Source of the DNA: Sneathiella sp.
GTDB taxonomy: Bacteria; Pseudomonadota; Alphaproteobacteria; Sneathiellales; Sneathiellaceae
Assembly (NCBI GenBank): GCA_002706985.1
Contig: PAKP01000054.1
Span: forward strand, 1 to 37,450
DNA: 37,450 nt
Direction of reading: 5' to 3'
Shown here: one piece after another, positions 17,079-25,251 of the stretch
Numbering within the stretch: the stretch's first letter is position 1
How the letters are laid out: each line of letters starts with the position of its first letter
The notes under the pieces: model-generated
Seen by the model: only the letters and a program-made list of their open reading frames with translations
The model's database searches: none
Told to the model about the DNA's origin: nothing
Translations under genes and position numbers: made by a program

Positions 17079-17286
17079 ACTTTTCTGTGATGCCTATCCG
17101 TTGTCATTGGTTTTGCGATAGATGATTTTGCCGGATAAACAGCGTATCCGCAGATGAATAAGCGGTCAATCTCCCATGCGGTGGAATGCCGCAGTCGGGT
17201 ATTTATCCTTGTTATTCTGTTTTCGCTGAACTAAGCATGACAATCATTCCGAAGTACCGACGAGAGAGGAACACGGATAAATCGAT
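17079..17286. other. Divergent promoter region, ABC importer / SCO
   Basis: 208 bases without a gene. Two inverted repeats, each with a 7-base centre, are visible: CGGATA (17132-17137) with TATCCG (17145-17150), and TGCGG (17177-17181) with CCGCA (17189-17193). Arms this short occur by chance at an appreciable rate, so an operator role is only possible. GAGAGAGGAAC lies 11 to 20 bases upstream of the SCO start. Confidence 0.35.
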
Positions 17287-17901
17287 ATGAACAAATTGTT
17301 TCCGTTGCTGATTGCGTTTTTCCTGATTGTCAGCGCCGTGGTTATCGGTCTCTGGTTTACAGGCGGACTACCGGGTTTAGGCCAGAATAAAGGGCAATCG
17401 TCATCCACACTCGTCGGGGTCCCGCAAATTGGCGGTCCGTTCTCGCTCGTAAATCACAAAGGGGAGCGTGTGACGGATGAGGATTACAGAGGAAAACTGC
17501 TTCTTATCTTTTTCGGTTTTGTCAATTGCCCCGATGTCTGTCCAACGGAAATGCAGACCATCTCTGTTGCGATGAACGAACTTGGCGAACAGGCGAGTGA
17601 AGTCGTCCCCCTCTTCATCACGGTTGATCCTAAACGGGATACACCGGAGGCGATGGCGGATTTTGTTGCTGCTTTTCATCCGTCTCTTGTTGGATTAACG
17701 GGCAGTGAGGAAGAGATTGACGACGTTAAAAAGAAATATCGCGTTTATGGGGAAAAGCAGGAAGGCGGCGATCCGGATTATTATCTTGTCGACCACACTT
17801 CTTTTACCTATCTCATGGGAAGAGACGGTGAACTGATCACTGTATTTTCTTTCGGCGTTCCCGCAGAGGAAATGGCAGCGAAAATACGCGAACAATTATA
17901 G
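17287..17901 (+). CDS. SCO1/SenC/PrrC family copper chaperone
   Basis: A 204-residue membrane-anchored thioredoxin-fold protein with one N-terminal helix (about 5-24) and a periplasmic domain. The Cu-binding CxxxC is C81-P-D-V-C85, and the third ligand histidine is in YYLVDHTSFTYLM (about residue 164). SCO proteins deliver copper to, or reduce the cysteines of, the CuA site in cytochrome oxidase subunit II. Adjacent PCu(A)C strongly supports this role. Its stop is 18 bases before the ATG of the PCu(A)C gene, and the pair ends with a terminator. Confidence 0.93.
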   Translation: MNKLFPLLIAFFLIVSAVVIGLWFTGGLPGLGQNKGQSSSTLVGVPQIGGPFSLVNHKGERVTDEDYRGKLLLIFFGFVNCPDVCPTEMQTISVAMNELGEQASEVVPLFITVDPKRDTPEAMADFVAAFHPSLVGLTGSEEEIDDVKKKYRVYGEKQEGGDPDYYLVDHTSFTYLMGRDGELITVFSFGVPAEEMAAKIREQL

Positions 17902-17919
17902 TTTAAAGAGGAAGAATTG

Positions 17920-18408
17920 ATGAAGTATATAAAGGCTTTGCCTCTGGTGCTACTGGCTATTGTAATGATCCTCAACGCGGAATCCGATAAGTTCATGTCC
18001 CATGCGACGGAAATCAACGGGATGGAGGTTATGGAGCCCTGGGCCCGCGAACGACCGGCGAACGCCATGATGGGTGGTGCCTTCCTGACCTTGAAAAACT
18101 CTGAAGGCGAGGCTGATCGCCTTGTTTCGGCCTCAAGCCCTGTTGCCGATAAGGTTGAAATTCATGACAGCGTCATGAAAGACGGTGTGATGAGCATGAT
18201 GCGCATTGAGGAACTCGTGGTTGAACCGGGAGAGACCGTCATGCTGAAGCCTGGCGGCTTTCATGTCATGCTGATGGGGCTGAAGAAGCCGCTAACCAAG
18301 GGAACGGAATTTCCCCTGACACTGAACTTTGCGCGGGCCGGTGAAATTACCGTGACGGTTCATGTAAAAGATGCGGGCGACATGGGCGCGACGCACAAGC
18401 ATAACTGA
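17920..18408 (+). CDS. PCu(A)C periplasmic copper chaperone
   Basis: A 162-residue exported protein. I start at the ATG at 17920, with GAGGAAG five bases upstream; the TTG immediately before is less likely. An N-terminal hydrophobic stretch (about 5-19) directs it to the periplasm. The Cu(I) site is the methionine- and histidine-rich core: EIHDSVMKDGVMSMMRI followed by PGGFHVMLMGL, matching the H-M...H-x-M pattern of the family. A C-terminal HKHN tail adds possible copper ligands. PCu(A)C passes Cu(I) to SCO or directly to the CuA site. Confidence 0.92.
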   Translation: MKYIKALPLVLLAIVMILNAESDKFMSHATEINGMEVMEPWARERPANAMMGGAFLTLKNSEGEADRLVSASSPVADKVEIHDSVMKDGVMSMMRIEELVVEPGETVMLKPGGFHVMLMGLKKPLTKGTEFPLTLNFARAGEITVTVHVKDAGDMGATHKHN

Positions 18409-18434
18409 CGCACTCTAGTCTATGTCGAATAGAT

Positions 18435-18464
18435 AAAAGGGCTGCAAATGCGGCCCCTTTTTTT
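18435..18464 (+). terminator. Terminator after the copper chaperone pair (probably bidirectional)
   Basis: GGGCTGC (18439-18445) pairs with GCGGCCC (18450-18456) around an AAAT loop, with an A run on the left and a seven-T run on the right (18458-18464). The T run overlaps the stop region of the convergent hydratase gene, so it could end both transcripts. Confidence 0.88.
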
Positions 18465-19293
18465 AAAACTCGGCGGTTGCCATAACTGCACGCTCGCCCG
18501 TTGATCCCTTTACCCAGACAAGACACTGGTCATCAGACTCCTTCTTGCCACTCAATGTGAAAGGCGCAGTATCGAAAATCGGGTTGAAATTCCGAAAACT
18601 AAATTTCTTCAGGTCGCGTCCCCCCATTTTTTCGACCGCCAGCCGCATCAAAAATGTACCGAGGAGGGGGCCATGTACTACAAGTCCCGGATATCCCTCC
18701 TCATTAAGACAGTAGTCCCGATCATAGTGAATTCGATGACCATTGAAGGTCAGCGCAGAATAGCGAAACAGCAATACCGGATCGGGCGTAATCGAGACTT
18801 CCCAATCGCCGTCCTTTGGTGCGGCCTGTGGTTCTTTCTTGAAGCTGCTTGAGGCGCTGGCGGCCTCCCGATAGACGATGTCGTGCTCTTCTGTGAGACA
18901 GGGTCCTGCCTCATTCCGGATCTGGTGCCCTACGGTAACGAAGATGAGCTCTCCGGTTCTTCCTTTCTTGGAAGTTACATTTTTGATCGTTGAGGTTTTT
19001 TCCGCCAGATCTCCAGCGTGGAGCGGGGCATGGAACGCAAGTCGGCCGCCGGCCCACATTCGCCGCGGCAGTGTGACGGGCGGAAGGAAATCCCCTTTTA
19101 TACCATGGCCGTCGTCGTCGATACGGGATTGCCGGTCCGTTGGCAAAAAATACATCCAGTGTCCGCCGGGTGGCACGATATCGGATGCCGGGTCCGGCTC
19201 ATCCATCAGTGCGGCAAAGCCGTTCAGCGATTGTTGATGAATGGTTTCCTTGCCCGATATCTGCTTACCGACCCAATCTTGCAGGTTTTTCAT
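18463..19293 (-). CDS. FAS1-like / MaoC-type acyl-CoA hydratase (Meh/HTD2-like)
   Basis: A 276-residue double hot-dog hydratase from the ATG at 19293; upstream in-frame codons continue to 19395 but overlap the divergent CHAD gene start and read as low-complexity. The N-terminal half is FAS1-like dehydratase-like (PPGGHWMYFLPTDRQSRIDDDGH, PPVTLPRRMWAGGRLAFHAPL), and the C-terminal half carries the hydratase-type FNGHRIHYDRDYC with VVHGPLLGTFLMRLA. This matches the family that includes mesaconyl-C4-CoA hydratase and mitochondrial HTD2. The reaction is hydration or dehydration of a short acyl-thioester; the exact substrate is not determinable. No other 3-hydroxypropionate-cycle gene is nearby. 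Confidence 0.82.
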   Translation of the reverse strand: MKNLQDWVGKQISGKETIHQQSLNGFAALMDEPDPASDIVPPGGHWMYFLPTDRQSRIDDDGHGIKGDFLPPVTLPRRMWAGGRLAFHAPLHAGDLAEKTSTIKNVTSKKGRTGELIFVTVGHQIRNEAGPCLTEEHDIVYREAASASSSFKKEPQAAPKDGDWEVSITPDPVLLFRYSALTFNGHRIHYDRDYCLNEEGYPGLVVHGPLLGTFLMRLAVEKMGGRDLKKFSFRNFNPIFDTAPFTLSGKKESDDQCLVWVKGSTGERAVMATAEF

Positions 19294-19384
19294 AAGTTTT
19301 TTCTCATTGTTGCTTTTACTGTATCGATTTGAATAGCATATGTGCATTATTGCGCCGGGCAATATTTCACAATAGAGGGGCATC

Positions 19385-20341
19385 ATGCCAGCCAAATCTA
19401 AAGTATTTAAACTTTCCGATATCGAGCTAAAGGGAAGTATGAATGTTGGAGAGGCGGCAAAGGCAATATTCCAGGAGTGCGCCCATCATCTGAAAGAAAA
19501 TTTCCGGCAGTTCAAGGAAGAGGGTGATCCGCTGGCCCTGATGCAGATACGGATCGGGGTGCGGCGTATGCGTGTTGCGCTTTATGTCTTCCGGCCGATT
19601 ATTCCCAAGGAGGTGCGCGTTAATTTCAATCGCGAGTATCGTTATTTTGGAAATCTTCTCGGCGATGCCAGGAATATGGATGTGTTTCTGGACGGAACGC
19701 TTCGACCTGATATCAAGACAAAGGATTTTAAGCCGGTTTCGAAAGAACTGTTGCGGCTGGGGGAGGAAACACGCGCGGAAGAGTATGATATTATCATTCA
19801 TGAAATATCCGGGGGCCATTTTGAGCGCTTATCAAAATCATTTGATAAGTGGCTTCATGGAAACTGGCCGTCAAAGCTCGGCAGGACAGCACGCAAGGTT
19901 ATGGCGGCTCCAATCGCTCCTTTCGCGCTTTCCGCAATTGAGGAAGGAAATATCGAGCTCCTGAACCATGGGGCAGATGTCGAAAATCTCTCTGCCAGCG
20001 AACTTCATGACCTTAGGAAGTATATAAAGCGCTCCCGCTATCATTTGCGGTTTTTCTCAGCGCTCTTTAGACAGGAGAAAATAGACGAGGGCTTTGCTCT
20101 TCTGGTGAAGATGCAGGATTACCTTGGGCTCATAAATGACATCAAGGAAGGCATGATCATACTGGGAAGGTTGAGTGCGTCCGTCCGCGCAGACTATTTT
20201 GCAGATACTCTCCGGTTTAATGCCCGGCTTTATGAGGATGCCAGCGAAGAGGTTAAAGATAACCTGAAGGAGTTTCTCATACTCTGGCGAGAGTATGAGG
20301 ATTTTACGCTTGATAAGAAAGATCTGAAAACCGCCAACTAG
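19385..20341 (+). CDS. CHAD domain protein
   Basis: A 318-residue, all-helical, strongly charged protein. The CHAD fold is recognisable from ALMQIRIGVRRMRVALYVF, the following FNREYRYFGNLLGDARNMDVF, and the second helical repeat with LHDLRKYIKRSRYHLRFFSALF. Basic residues line these helices, consistent with the polyphosphate binding established for CHAD domains. It stands alone, without the CYTH (triphosphatase) domain often fused or adjacent, so it is not a complete polyphosphatase module. GAGGGG lies upstream of the ATG. Its TAG stop and that of the convergent hydroxylase share the palindrome CTAG. Confidence 0.9.
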   Translation: MPAKSKVFKLSDIELKGSMNVGEAAKAIFQECAHHLKENFRQFKEEGDPLALMQIRIGVRRMRVALYVFRPIIPKEVRVNFNREYRYFGNLLGDARNMDVFLDGTLRPDIKTKDFKPVSKELLRLGEETRAEEYDIIIHEISGGHFERLSKSFDKWLHGNWPSKLGRTARKVMAAPIAPFALSAIEEGNIELLNHGADVENLSASELHDLRKYIKRSRYHLRFFSALFRQEKIDEGFALLVKMQDYLGLINDIKEGMIILGRLSASVRADYFADTLRFNARLYEDASEEVKDNLKEFLILWREYEDFTLDKKDLKTAN

Positions 20342-21150
20342 GCCTTTTTACGCCGCCTGAAGGGGAGTGCGAGCATCCAGAATATGCTCTGTTTGCGGTC
20401 TTTTTGGTATTCCTCCAGCCCGATTGTCATCCTTTGATGTCCAGCCGATGGCTGGGCCTGATAGGTGCGGAAAATATAGTCCCACCAGGGCATGTTAAAT
20501 CCGTAATTGCAGTTATGTTCACTGCGGATAACCGAATGATGAACCCGGTGCATGTCCGGTGTGACAATAAATTTTCGCGCGATTTTATCAATTCCGGCCG
20601 GAAGGCCGGCGTTGGCGTGGTTGAACATGGCAATCGAGCTTAAAAGGATCTCGAAAATGATGACGGCAACGACAGGTGGACCGAGGACCACAACAACTCC
20701 CAGCTTAAGCAGCATGGAAAGAATTATCTCAACCGGATGGAAACGTGCTCCCGTGGAAACATCATAGTCGACATCAGCGTGATGCATCTTGTGAAACCGC
20801 CAGAGAAAGCTGACGCGGTGAAAGATCACATGCTGCCAGTAGATCACCAGATCCTGTATGACAATAGCTATCAGGATGGAAAGCGCAATCGGCAGGTGAA
20901 TCAAGTTGAAGAGACCCCATCCCTTTTCCGCGGCCACAGCGGCAAGGCCGACGGCAAGAAACGGGAACAGCAGCCGAAGCAGCAGGGTGTTGAAGAACGT
21001 GACACCAAAATTATTCAGCCAGCGCCATATTGTTGAAACGCTCGGCGGGCGTTTGGGGGCAAAAGATTGCCAGATACCCACGACACCAAGCGTTCCGAGA
21101 AAAAAGCTCAGGCGAATTGTCGGCTCATGACTGGCAATATAATCGAGCAT
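20338..21150 (-). CDS. Sterol desaturase / fatty acid hydroxylase family membrane protein
   Basis: About 270 residues from the ATG at 21150; a TTG at 21183 would add eleven residues but has no ribosome binding site. Four or so transmembrane helices precede and separate the di-iron histidine clusters: HVIFH, FHKMHH, and the C-terminal MHRVHHS, with NYGFNMPWWDYIFRTY completing the family signature. Such enzymes hydroxylate or desaturate lipids using O2 at the membrane. Candidate substrates include sterol-like, hopanoid or fatty acyl chains; the sequence does not decide. A 7-7-7 dyad lies 50 to 70 bases upstream. Confidence 0.88.
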   Translation of the reverse strand: MLDYIASHEPTIRLSFFLGTLGVVGIWQSFAPKRPPSVSTIWRWLNNFGVTFFNTLLLRLLFPFLAVGLAAVAAEKGWGLFNLIHLPIALSILIAIVIQDLVIYWQHVIFHRVSFLWRFHKMHHADVDYDVSTGARFHPVEIILSMLLKLGVVVVLGPPVVAVIIFEILLSSIAMFNHANAGLPAGIDKIARKFIVTPDMHRVHHSVIRSEHNCNYGFNMPWWDYIFRTYQAQPSAGHQRMTIGLEEYQKDRKQSIFWMLALPFRRRKKA

Positions 21151-21280
21151 CTTCGTTCCATACTCTTCAGATCCTTCTCTCAAGATAAGGTGCGAGAGAG
21201 TGAATAACCAATATATTCACCGACATGGCGTAAATGTGAAGCGGGTTGATCCAGAAAATGCCGAGCTACAGCTTTCTTCG

Positions 21281-21826
21281 TTAAGAAGTCGGAACCGCTG
21301 CCTGTCCGCTACCTACTTCTCCCACATGTTTTATATCGCGGGCGATTTCTGCCAACAGAGGCCGGGCGCGTTCAAAATCCTCTGATCGCCCGCCTGCGCG
21401 GATGCTGAGGCGCCCCTCAAGTGAATCCTGCTCGCTTCCCAAGGCAGGTGCATCCATCCAGTGACCGCCTTTTTCCTCTACCAGTTTTGCGTATCGTTGC
21501 GTGGCTTCCGGGGATGTCTGACCCAGATCGATAACCAAAGCTCCCGGGTTCAGGTTGGCAAGCAGGCCATCCTCGCCATTCAGAAAGGCATCGATGAGGG
21601 ACTGCTTGGAAAGCATCAGGAATATAATACCGTTCTTCACACGATCATTAACTTCACCGGGTGTTTTATATAAATCCACGGCGTCGCGGGCCATCTTGTA
21701 ACGCAAAGCGGGGGACCGGCTGGTTGCATGCACGCTTGCACCGCACGCCTTCAAACGGCGCAGCACGGGCCGCCCTACTTCTCCCAAGCCCAAAAATCCG
21801 ACGGATACCCCTGTTAAACTACCCAT
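21281..21826 (-). CDS. Truncated 3-hydroxyisobutyrate-dehydrogenase-like protein (NAD-binding domain only)
   Basis: A 181-residue protein that matches only the N-terminal half of the beta-hydroxyacid dehydrogenase family, which is normally about 290 residues. The Rossmann motif is GFLGLGEVGRPVLRRL, and the substrate-side block is visible as WMDAPALGSEQDSLEGRLSI. It stops at GEVGSGQAAVPTS, exactly where relatives continue into GQAAKLxNN with the catalytic lysine and the helical C-terminal domain. Only about 130 bases separate this stop from the next start, too few to encode the missing domain in another frame. The start is good (GAGGGAG seven bases upstream). It is either a decayed gene or a deliberately small NAD(P)-binding protein. 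Confidence 0.75.
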   Translation of the reverse strand: MGSLTGVSVGFLGLGEVGRPVLRRLKACGASVHATSRSPALRYKMARDAVDLYKTPGEVNDRVKNGIIFLMLSKQSLIDAFLNGEDGLLANLNPGALVIDLGQTSPEATQRYAKLVEEKGGHWMDAPALGSEQDSLEGRLSIRAGGRSEDFERARPLLAEIARDIKHVGEVGSGQAAVPTS

Positions 21827-21898
21827 AAATTAGCTCCCTCTTTTTTAGTTAAAGGAGATTATTATCGGATGAAGGGGTTTTGGCAAATATTTGTTGGG

Positions 21899-22309
21899 TC
21901 AGGGGCGTGCGTAGCGGACGGCGGATCCCCGTTCGATCGCGGCAGCTGTTAGACGATCTACGTCGAGGCCGTGACGCAGCATTTCAAGCATGCGAAGCTC
22001 TTCCTGGCTGAGTTGTCCGTCGGAAACCGCAACATCGCATGCCAAAGCATAGGCCGTGTCATATATTTTTTTAGGCAGAACTGCCCGGATTTTTCGAATG
22101 ATCTCATCCAGCTTCTGATCACCGTTCAACATGTCAACGCAAGTCGCGGCATCGTCCGGCAGATGATCTTCCTCATAGTCGGCGAACACAGGCAGGGTGC
22201 GAACAATCTCACCAATGGTAAATAGCTCCCGATCCGTCATTTCGCGATCTGCCGCGGATACAATAACCATTGTCGAAATTAGGGCGGTATGCAAATTGAG
22301 GGTCGTCAT
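21899..22309 (-). CDS. TerB-like domain protein
   Basis: A 136-residue helical, acidic protein. The TerB-like pattern of two similar halves is visible: STMVIVSAADREMTDREL near the start and ALACDVAVSDGQLSQEELRM later, each with the A-D-x-x-x-x-x-E acidic signature associated with metal binding. Members lie in tellurite/stress operons but also stand alone as here; there are no other ter genes in the window, so a tellurite label is not justified. Confidence 0.83.
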   Translation of the reverse strand: MTTLNLHTALISTMVIVSAADREMTDRELFTIGEIVRTLPVFADYEEDHLPDDAATCVDMLNGDQKLDEIIRKIRAVLPKKIYDTAYALACDVAVSDGQLSQEELRMLEMLRHGLDVDRLTAAAIERGSAVRYARP

Positions 22310-22370
22310 ACGACAGTGTCTCCGGTCTTGATTTAAACTGATACCCTCAGGATATGAGGTTCAATCCTGA

Positions 22371-25145
22371 TTATCCAATGATATTTTTTCTAAGTGCCTG
22401 TTCTTTTTCCGCAATGAAGTTGCGTGTTAGGGAAATGGCATCTTTCAGGCCAAGACGATGAATTTCGACTTCCGGCGGAAAGGCGGATGCAAGACGCGAG
22501 GGCAGCATACTGTCAAGCATGACGAAAACGCCGAAGTCATCTTCTCGCCTGAGTAATCGGCCATAAGCCTGCTTAAGCTTCAGGCGCGTCAGCTTGTCGT
22601 CATACTTGCCGCCGCCAAAGGCTTTTTTCCGGGCTTTATGCTTGATATCCGGGCGAGGCCAGGGAATGCGATCAAAGACAAGCAGCCGGAGAGAACGGCC
22701 CGGTACATCCACCCCATCCCGCACGGCATCGGTTCCCAGCAGGATCGAGTTTTCTTCCTCGCGGAATATATCAACCAGGGTAGCGGTATCGAGTGCATCC
22801 TGATGTTGTGCATAGAGGTCATATCCCGCCGCCGCGAGAGGTTTTCTGATATTCTCATGCACGGCACGCAGTCTCCATATCGCCGTAAACAGTCCGAGCG
22901 CGCCCCCACCGCTCGCCAGGAACAACTCTCGATATGCTGCGGAAACTTCTTTCATATGATCGCGCCGCACATCCGTCACAACGATCACCTGTGTTTGCTG
23001 CGCAAAATCAAAAGGGGAGGCGAGATGCGCGCGCTTGGGAGGCAGTACTAGATGATGGGCTCCAGTTCGCATATCGGCCGCCTGCCAGCTTTCTTCTTCC
23101 TCGAAGCTGTCACGCAATGTCGCCGAAGTTATCACCGCACCATGGGCCGGCTTTAATATAGCCTCTGCAAACGGACCGGTCGGATCGATATAGCTGCGGT
23201 AATATCCAAGATCCAATTCTCTCCCGGCAATACGTTCGATCGCGAACCAGTCCACAAACCCTTCCGGCGTCTCGGCTGTGATGTTCTTCAGCATGGCGCG
23301 CCAAGGCGCAATCGAAAGGGTTGCCCGTCGCGAAATACCTTGAACCGCGGCTTCGATGCGATGCCGGGTTGCCGTATCAAGCTCTTCCGCCTCCTCATCG
23401 AGTTTGGTGAGCAAGTGTTTGGCGAGTTTTGTCATCGGGGCCGCAAGCGCCGAAAGCGATTTTTCCAGCTTGGCGGCGGCATCCTCAAGTTCAGATGAAA
23501 TCTCCCCAACTGTACATTCGACGGAATAGGCACTGTCGGGTTGGCCACAACGGGCAAATACCTGTCCGCGAATATGGGTAAGGAACTCTTCCATCGGGCC
23601 ACTTGGCGTTGTTTCGCGAACCCTGGCAAGCCAACCATCCCCCGGCAGCTTGCGGGCCGCGCGGATCGCTTTCTGGAGCGCGTCAAGACCAGCTTCATCA
23701 TCTCCCAGCAAATCTGAGATGCGGTTTTCCAGGCCCCGCATCCGGCTTTTGCGGCCCGTATCACTACCCGCGATCCATCGCCTGAGTTCTGAGGTCTCCA
23801 GCCCGGTAAGATGTGCGGCAAATGCGCTGTCAGCCGCGTCAAACAAATGATGCCCTTCATCGAAAACATAGCGTTTCGGCAAATAGGGATCATCGGGGCG
23901 CGTTGCGCCGTTGATCATGACGAGGGCATGATTGGCGATCACGATATCGGCTTTTCTCGCTTTTCGGCCTGACTTTTCGATAAAACATTTACGGTAGTGC
24001 GGGCAGGCGGAGAAAATGCATTCCCCGCGGCGATCGGCCAGCCGGGTAATGCGGGAGCGCCCCTCAAGTTCCAGCAGCCAACTCGGGAAATCGCCACCAA
24101 CCATATCCCCGTCTCGGGTTGCCTCAATCCATCTGGCGACTAGGCCCAGAACAATCTGGTCCTGCTTTGCGGCCACGCCGCCCTGCAGTGCTTCTTCATA
24201 ATTAAGCAGGCACAGGTAATTCTCACGCCCCTTGCGGATGACGGCCTTTTCCGCTTTTTCGCTCGGGTCGGGATAAAGCCGGTTCAACTCATCATCAATT
24301 TGCCGTTGCAGATTCTTGGTAAAGGTCGATATCCAGACAGCGGCCCCGTTCTTTTCCGCCCAGACACTGGCGGGGGCGATATAGCCAAGGGTTTTTCCGG
24401 TTCCTGTCCCGGCTTCCGCAAGGACAATATTCGGAGCGTCGACCTGTGCGCGGGGCAGAAACGCGTGGGATGTGAGAGCGCTGAAATCCGCCTGCTGCGG
24501 CCGCGATTCCGAGTTGTCGCCGAGCATTTCCTTCAGTCGCTCCCTGGCTTCGACCTCACTGACCGCGATATCATCTGCCGGTGGTTCCAGCGCGAAATCC
24601 GGCCATTCAGCAAGAGAGCGCCAGACATCAAATCCGCCAAAACGATCGCGTTCTTCCGGATGGCCCAGAGCAGCGAGCACCGCAGGTGCCCAGCTCCATC
24701 CGGCCTGACCCATCGTCATGGCAACGGCAGCCGCAGAATTTCTTTCTTTTTCATTTAAACCGGTTAAATAATTTAAAATAGAAGATGCGGCATCGAAAAG
24801 GAGTAGGGTCTGCTCTTCGGGATCCGGTGTGACGGCCAGTCCTAAAGCATGCGCCACGCCCCTGACAGTGGGAAGGCAGTGCCTCGCCGGATAGGCGAAG
24901 GCATAGAGTTCCAGCAAGTCAAAGGCGGGGAAAGGATGAATACCGAGACGACGGGCGATGTTCAGCCGGTGAACAAGTAGCGGTGGGTTATTAACGACAT
25001 AGACAGCAGTCTCTTCTAGGCTTGATTTCGTGATTTCACCATCGGACGAGAGACGGTGTCCGCCATCGCTTCCAAGCACAAGAGCATGAACATCCGGAAG
25101 ACGTATTTCTCTGTTTGTGTCTGTTTTGTCCGGATTTTCGCTCAT
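22371..25145 (-). CDS. DinG-family ATP-dependent DNA helicase (XPD-like, Fe-S)
   Basis: A 924-residue SF2 helicase. I choose the ATG at 25145, with AAGGG five bases upstream; a TTG four codons earlier is weaker. Walker A is EAGTGTGKT (about 246-254), the DEAH box reads DEGH (about 429), and motif VI is QAYGRLLRR. Between them the iron-sulfur cluster cysteines are visible: C in NYLCLLNYEE, then GECIFSACPHYRKCF, as in XPD/DinG/YoaA. DinG-type enzymes unwind forked DNA, R-loops and G-quadruplexes with 5'-3' polarity. The first 210 residues are an extension that looks like a decayed DnaQ-type exonuclease. It is divergent from the lysyl-tRNA synthetase gene. Confidence 0.9.
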   Translation of the reverse strand: MSENPDKTDTNREIRLPDVHALVLGSDGGHRLSSDGEITKSSLEETAVYVVNNPPLLVHRLNIARRLGIHPFPAFDLLELYAFAYPARHCLPTVRGVAHALGLAVTPDPEEQTLLLFDAASSILNYLTGLNEKERNSAAAVAMTMGQAGWSWAPAVLAALGHPEERDRFGGFDVWRSLAEWPDFALEPPADDIAVSEVEARERLKEMLGDNSESRPQQADFSALTSHAFLPRAQVDAPNIVLAEAGTGTGKTLGYIAPASVWAEKNGAAVWISTFTKNLQRQIDDELNRLYPDPSEKAEKAVIRKGRENYLCLLNYEEALQGGVAAKQDQIVLGLVARWIEATRDGDMVGGDFPSWLLELEGRSRITRLADRRGECIFSACPHYRKCFIEKSGRKARKADIVIANHALVMINGATRPDDPYLPKRYVFDEGHHLFDAADSAFAAHLTGLETSELRRWIAGSDTGRKSRMRGLENRISDLLGDDEAGLDALQKAIRAARKLPGDGWLARVRETTPSGPMEEFLTHIRGQVFARCGQPDSAYSVECTVGEISSELEDAAAKLEKSLSALAAPMTKLAKHLLTKLDEEAEELDTATRHRIEAAVQGISRRATLSIAPWRAMLKNITAETPEGFVDWFAIERIAGRELDLGYYRSYIDPTGPFAEAILKPAHGAVITSATLRDSFEEEESWQAADMRTGAHHLVLPPKRAHLASPFDFAQQTQVIVVTDVRRDHMKEVSAAYRELFLASGGGALGLFTAIWRLRAVHENIRKPLAAAGYDLYAQHQDALDTATLVDIFREEENSILLGTDAVRDGVDVPGRSLRLLVFDRIPWPRPDIKHKARKKAFGGGKYDDKLTRLKLKQAYGRLLRREDDFGVFVMLDSMLPSRLASAFPPEVEIHRLGLKDAISLTRNFIAEKEQALRKNIIG

Positions 25146-25182
25146 TTTTCCCTTCAACTGAGTGAAATTCGCTTTGCGGTCG

Positions 25183-25211
25183 TTGACGCAATCCCCTTGT
25201 GCGCTTACATT
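25183..25211 (+). promoter_or_regulatory. Sigma-70 promoter for the lysyl-tRNA synthetase gene
   Basis: TTGACG (25183-25188) and TACATT (25206-25211) are separated by exactly 17 bases, close to consensus in both boxes, about 40 bases before the coding start. Confidence 0.65.
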
Positions 25212-25251
25212 CCGCGCTTTCTAACGATCCATTCTTCCAATGAGGGTTAAG

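Noticed and set aside
18463..19293. Part of a 3-hydroxypropionate CO2-fixation pathway
   Set aside because: No other gene of that pathway is visible, and the same family serves ordinary acyl-thioester hydration.
21899..22309. Calling the TerB-like gene a tellurite resistance determinant
   Set aside because: No other ter genes are present and solitary TerB-like proteins are widespread without that role.
22345..22370. TCAGGAT/ATCCTGA inverted repeat directly after the helicase stop, as a terminator
   Set aside because: No run of T follows on the minus strand and the arms are only seven bases, so support is too weak.
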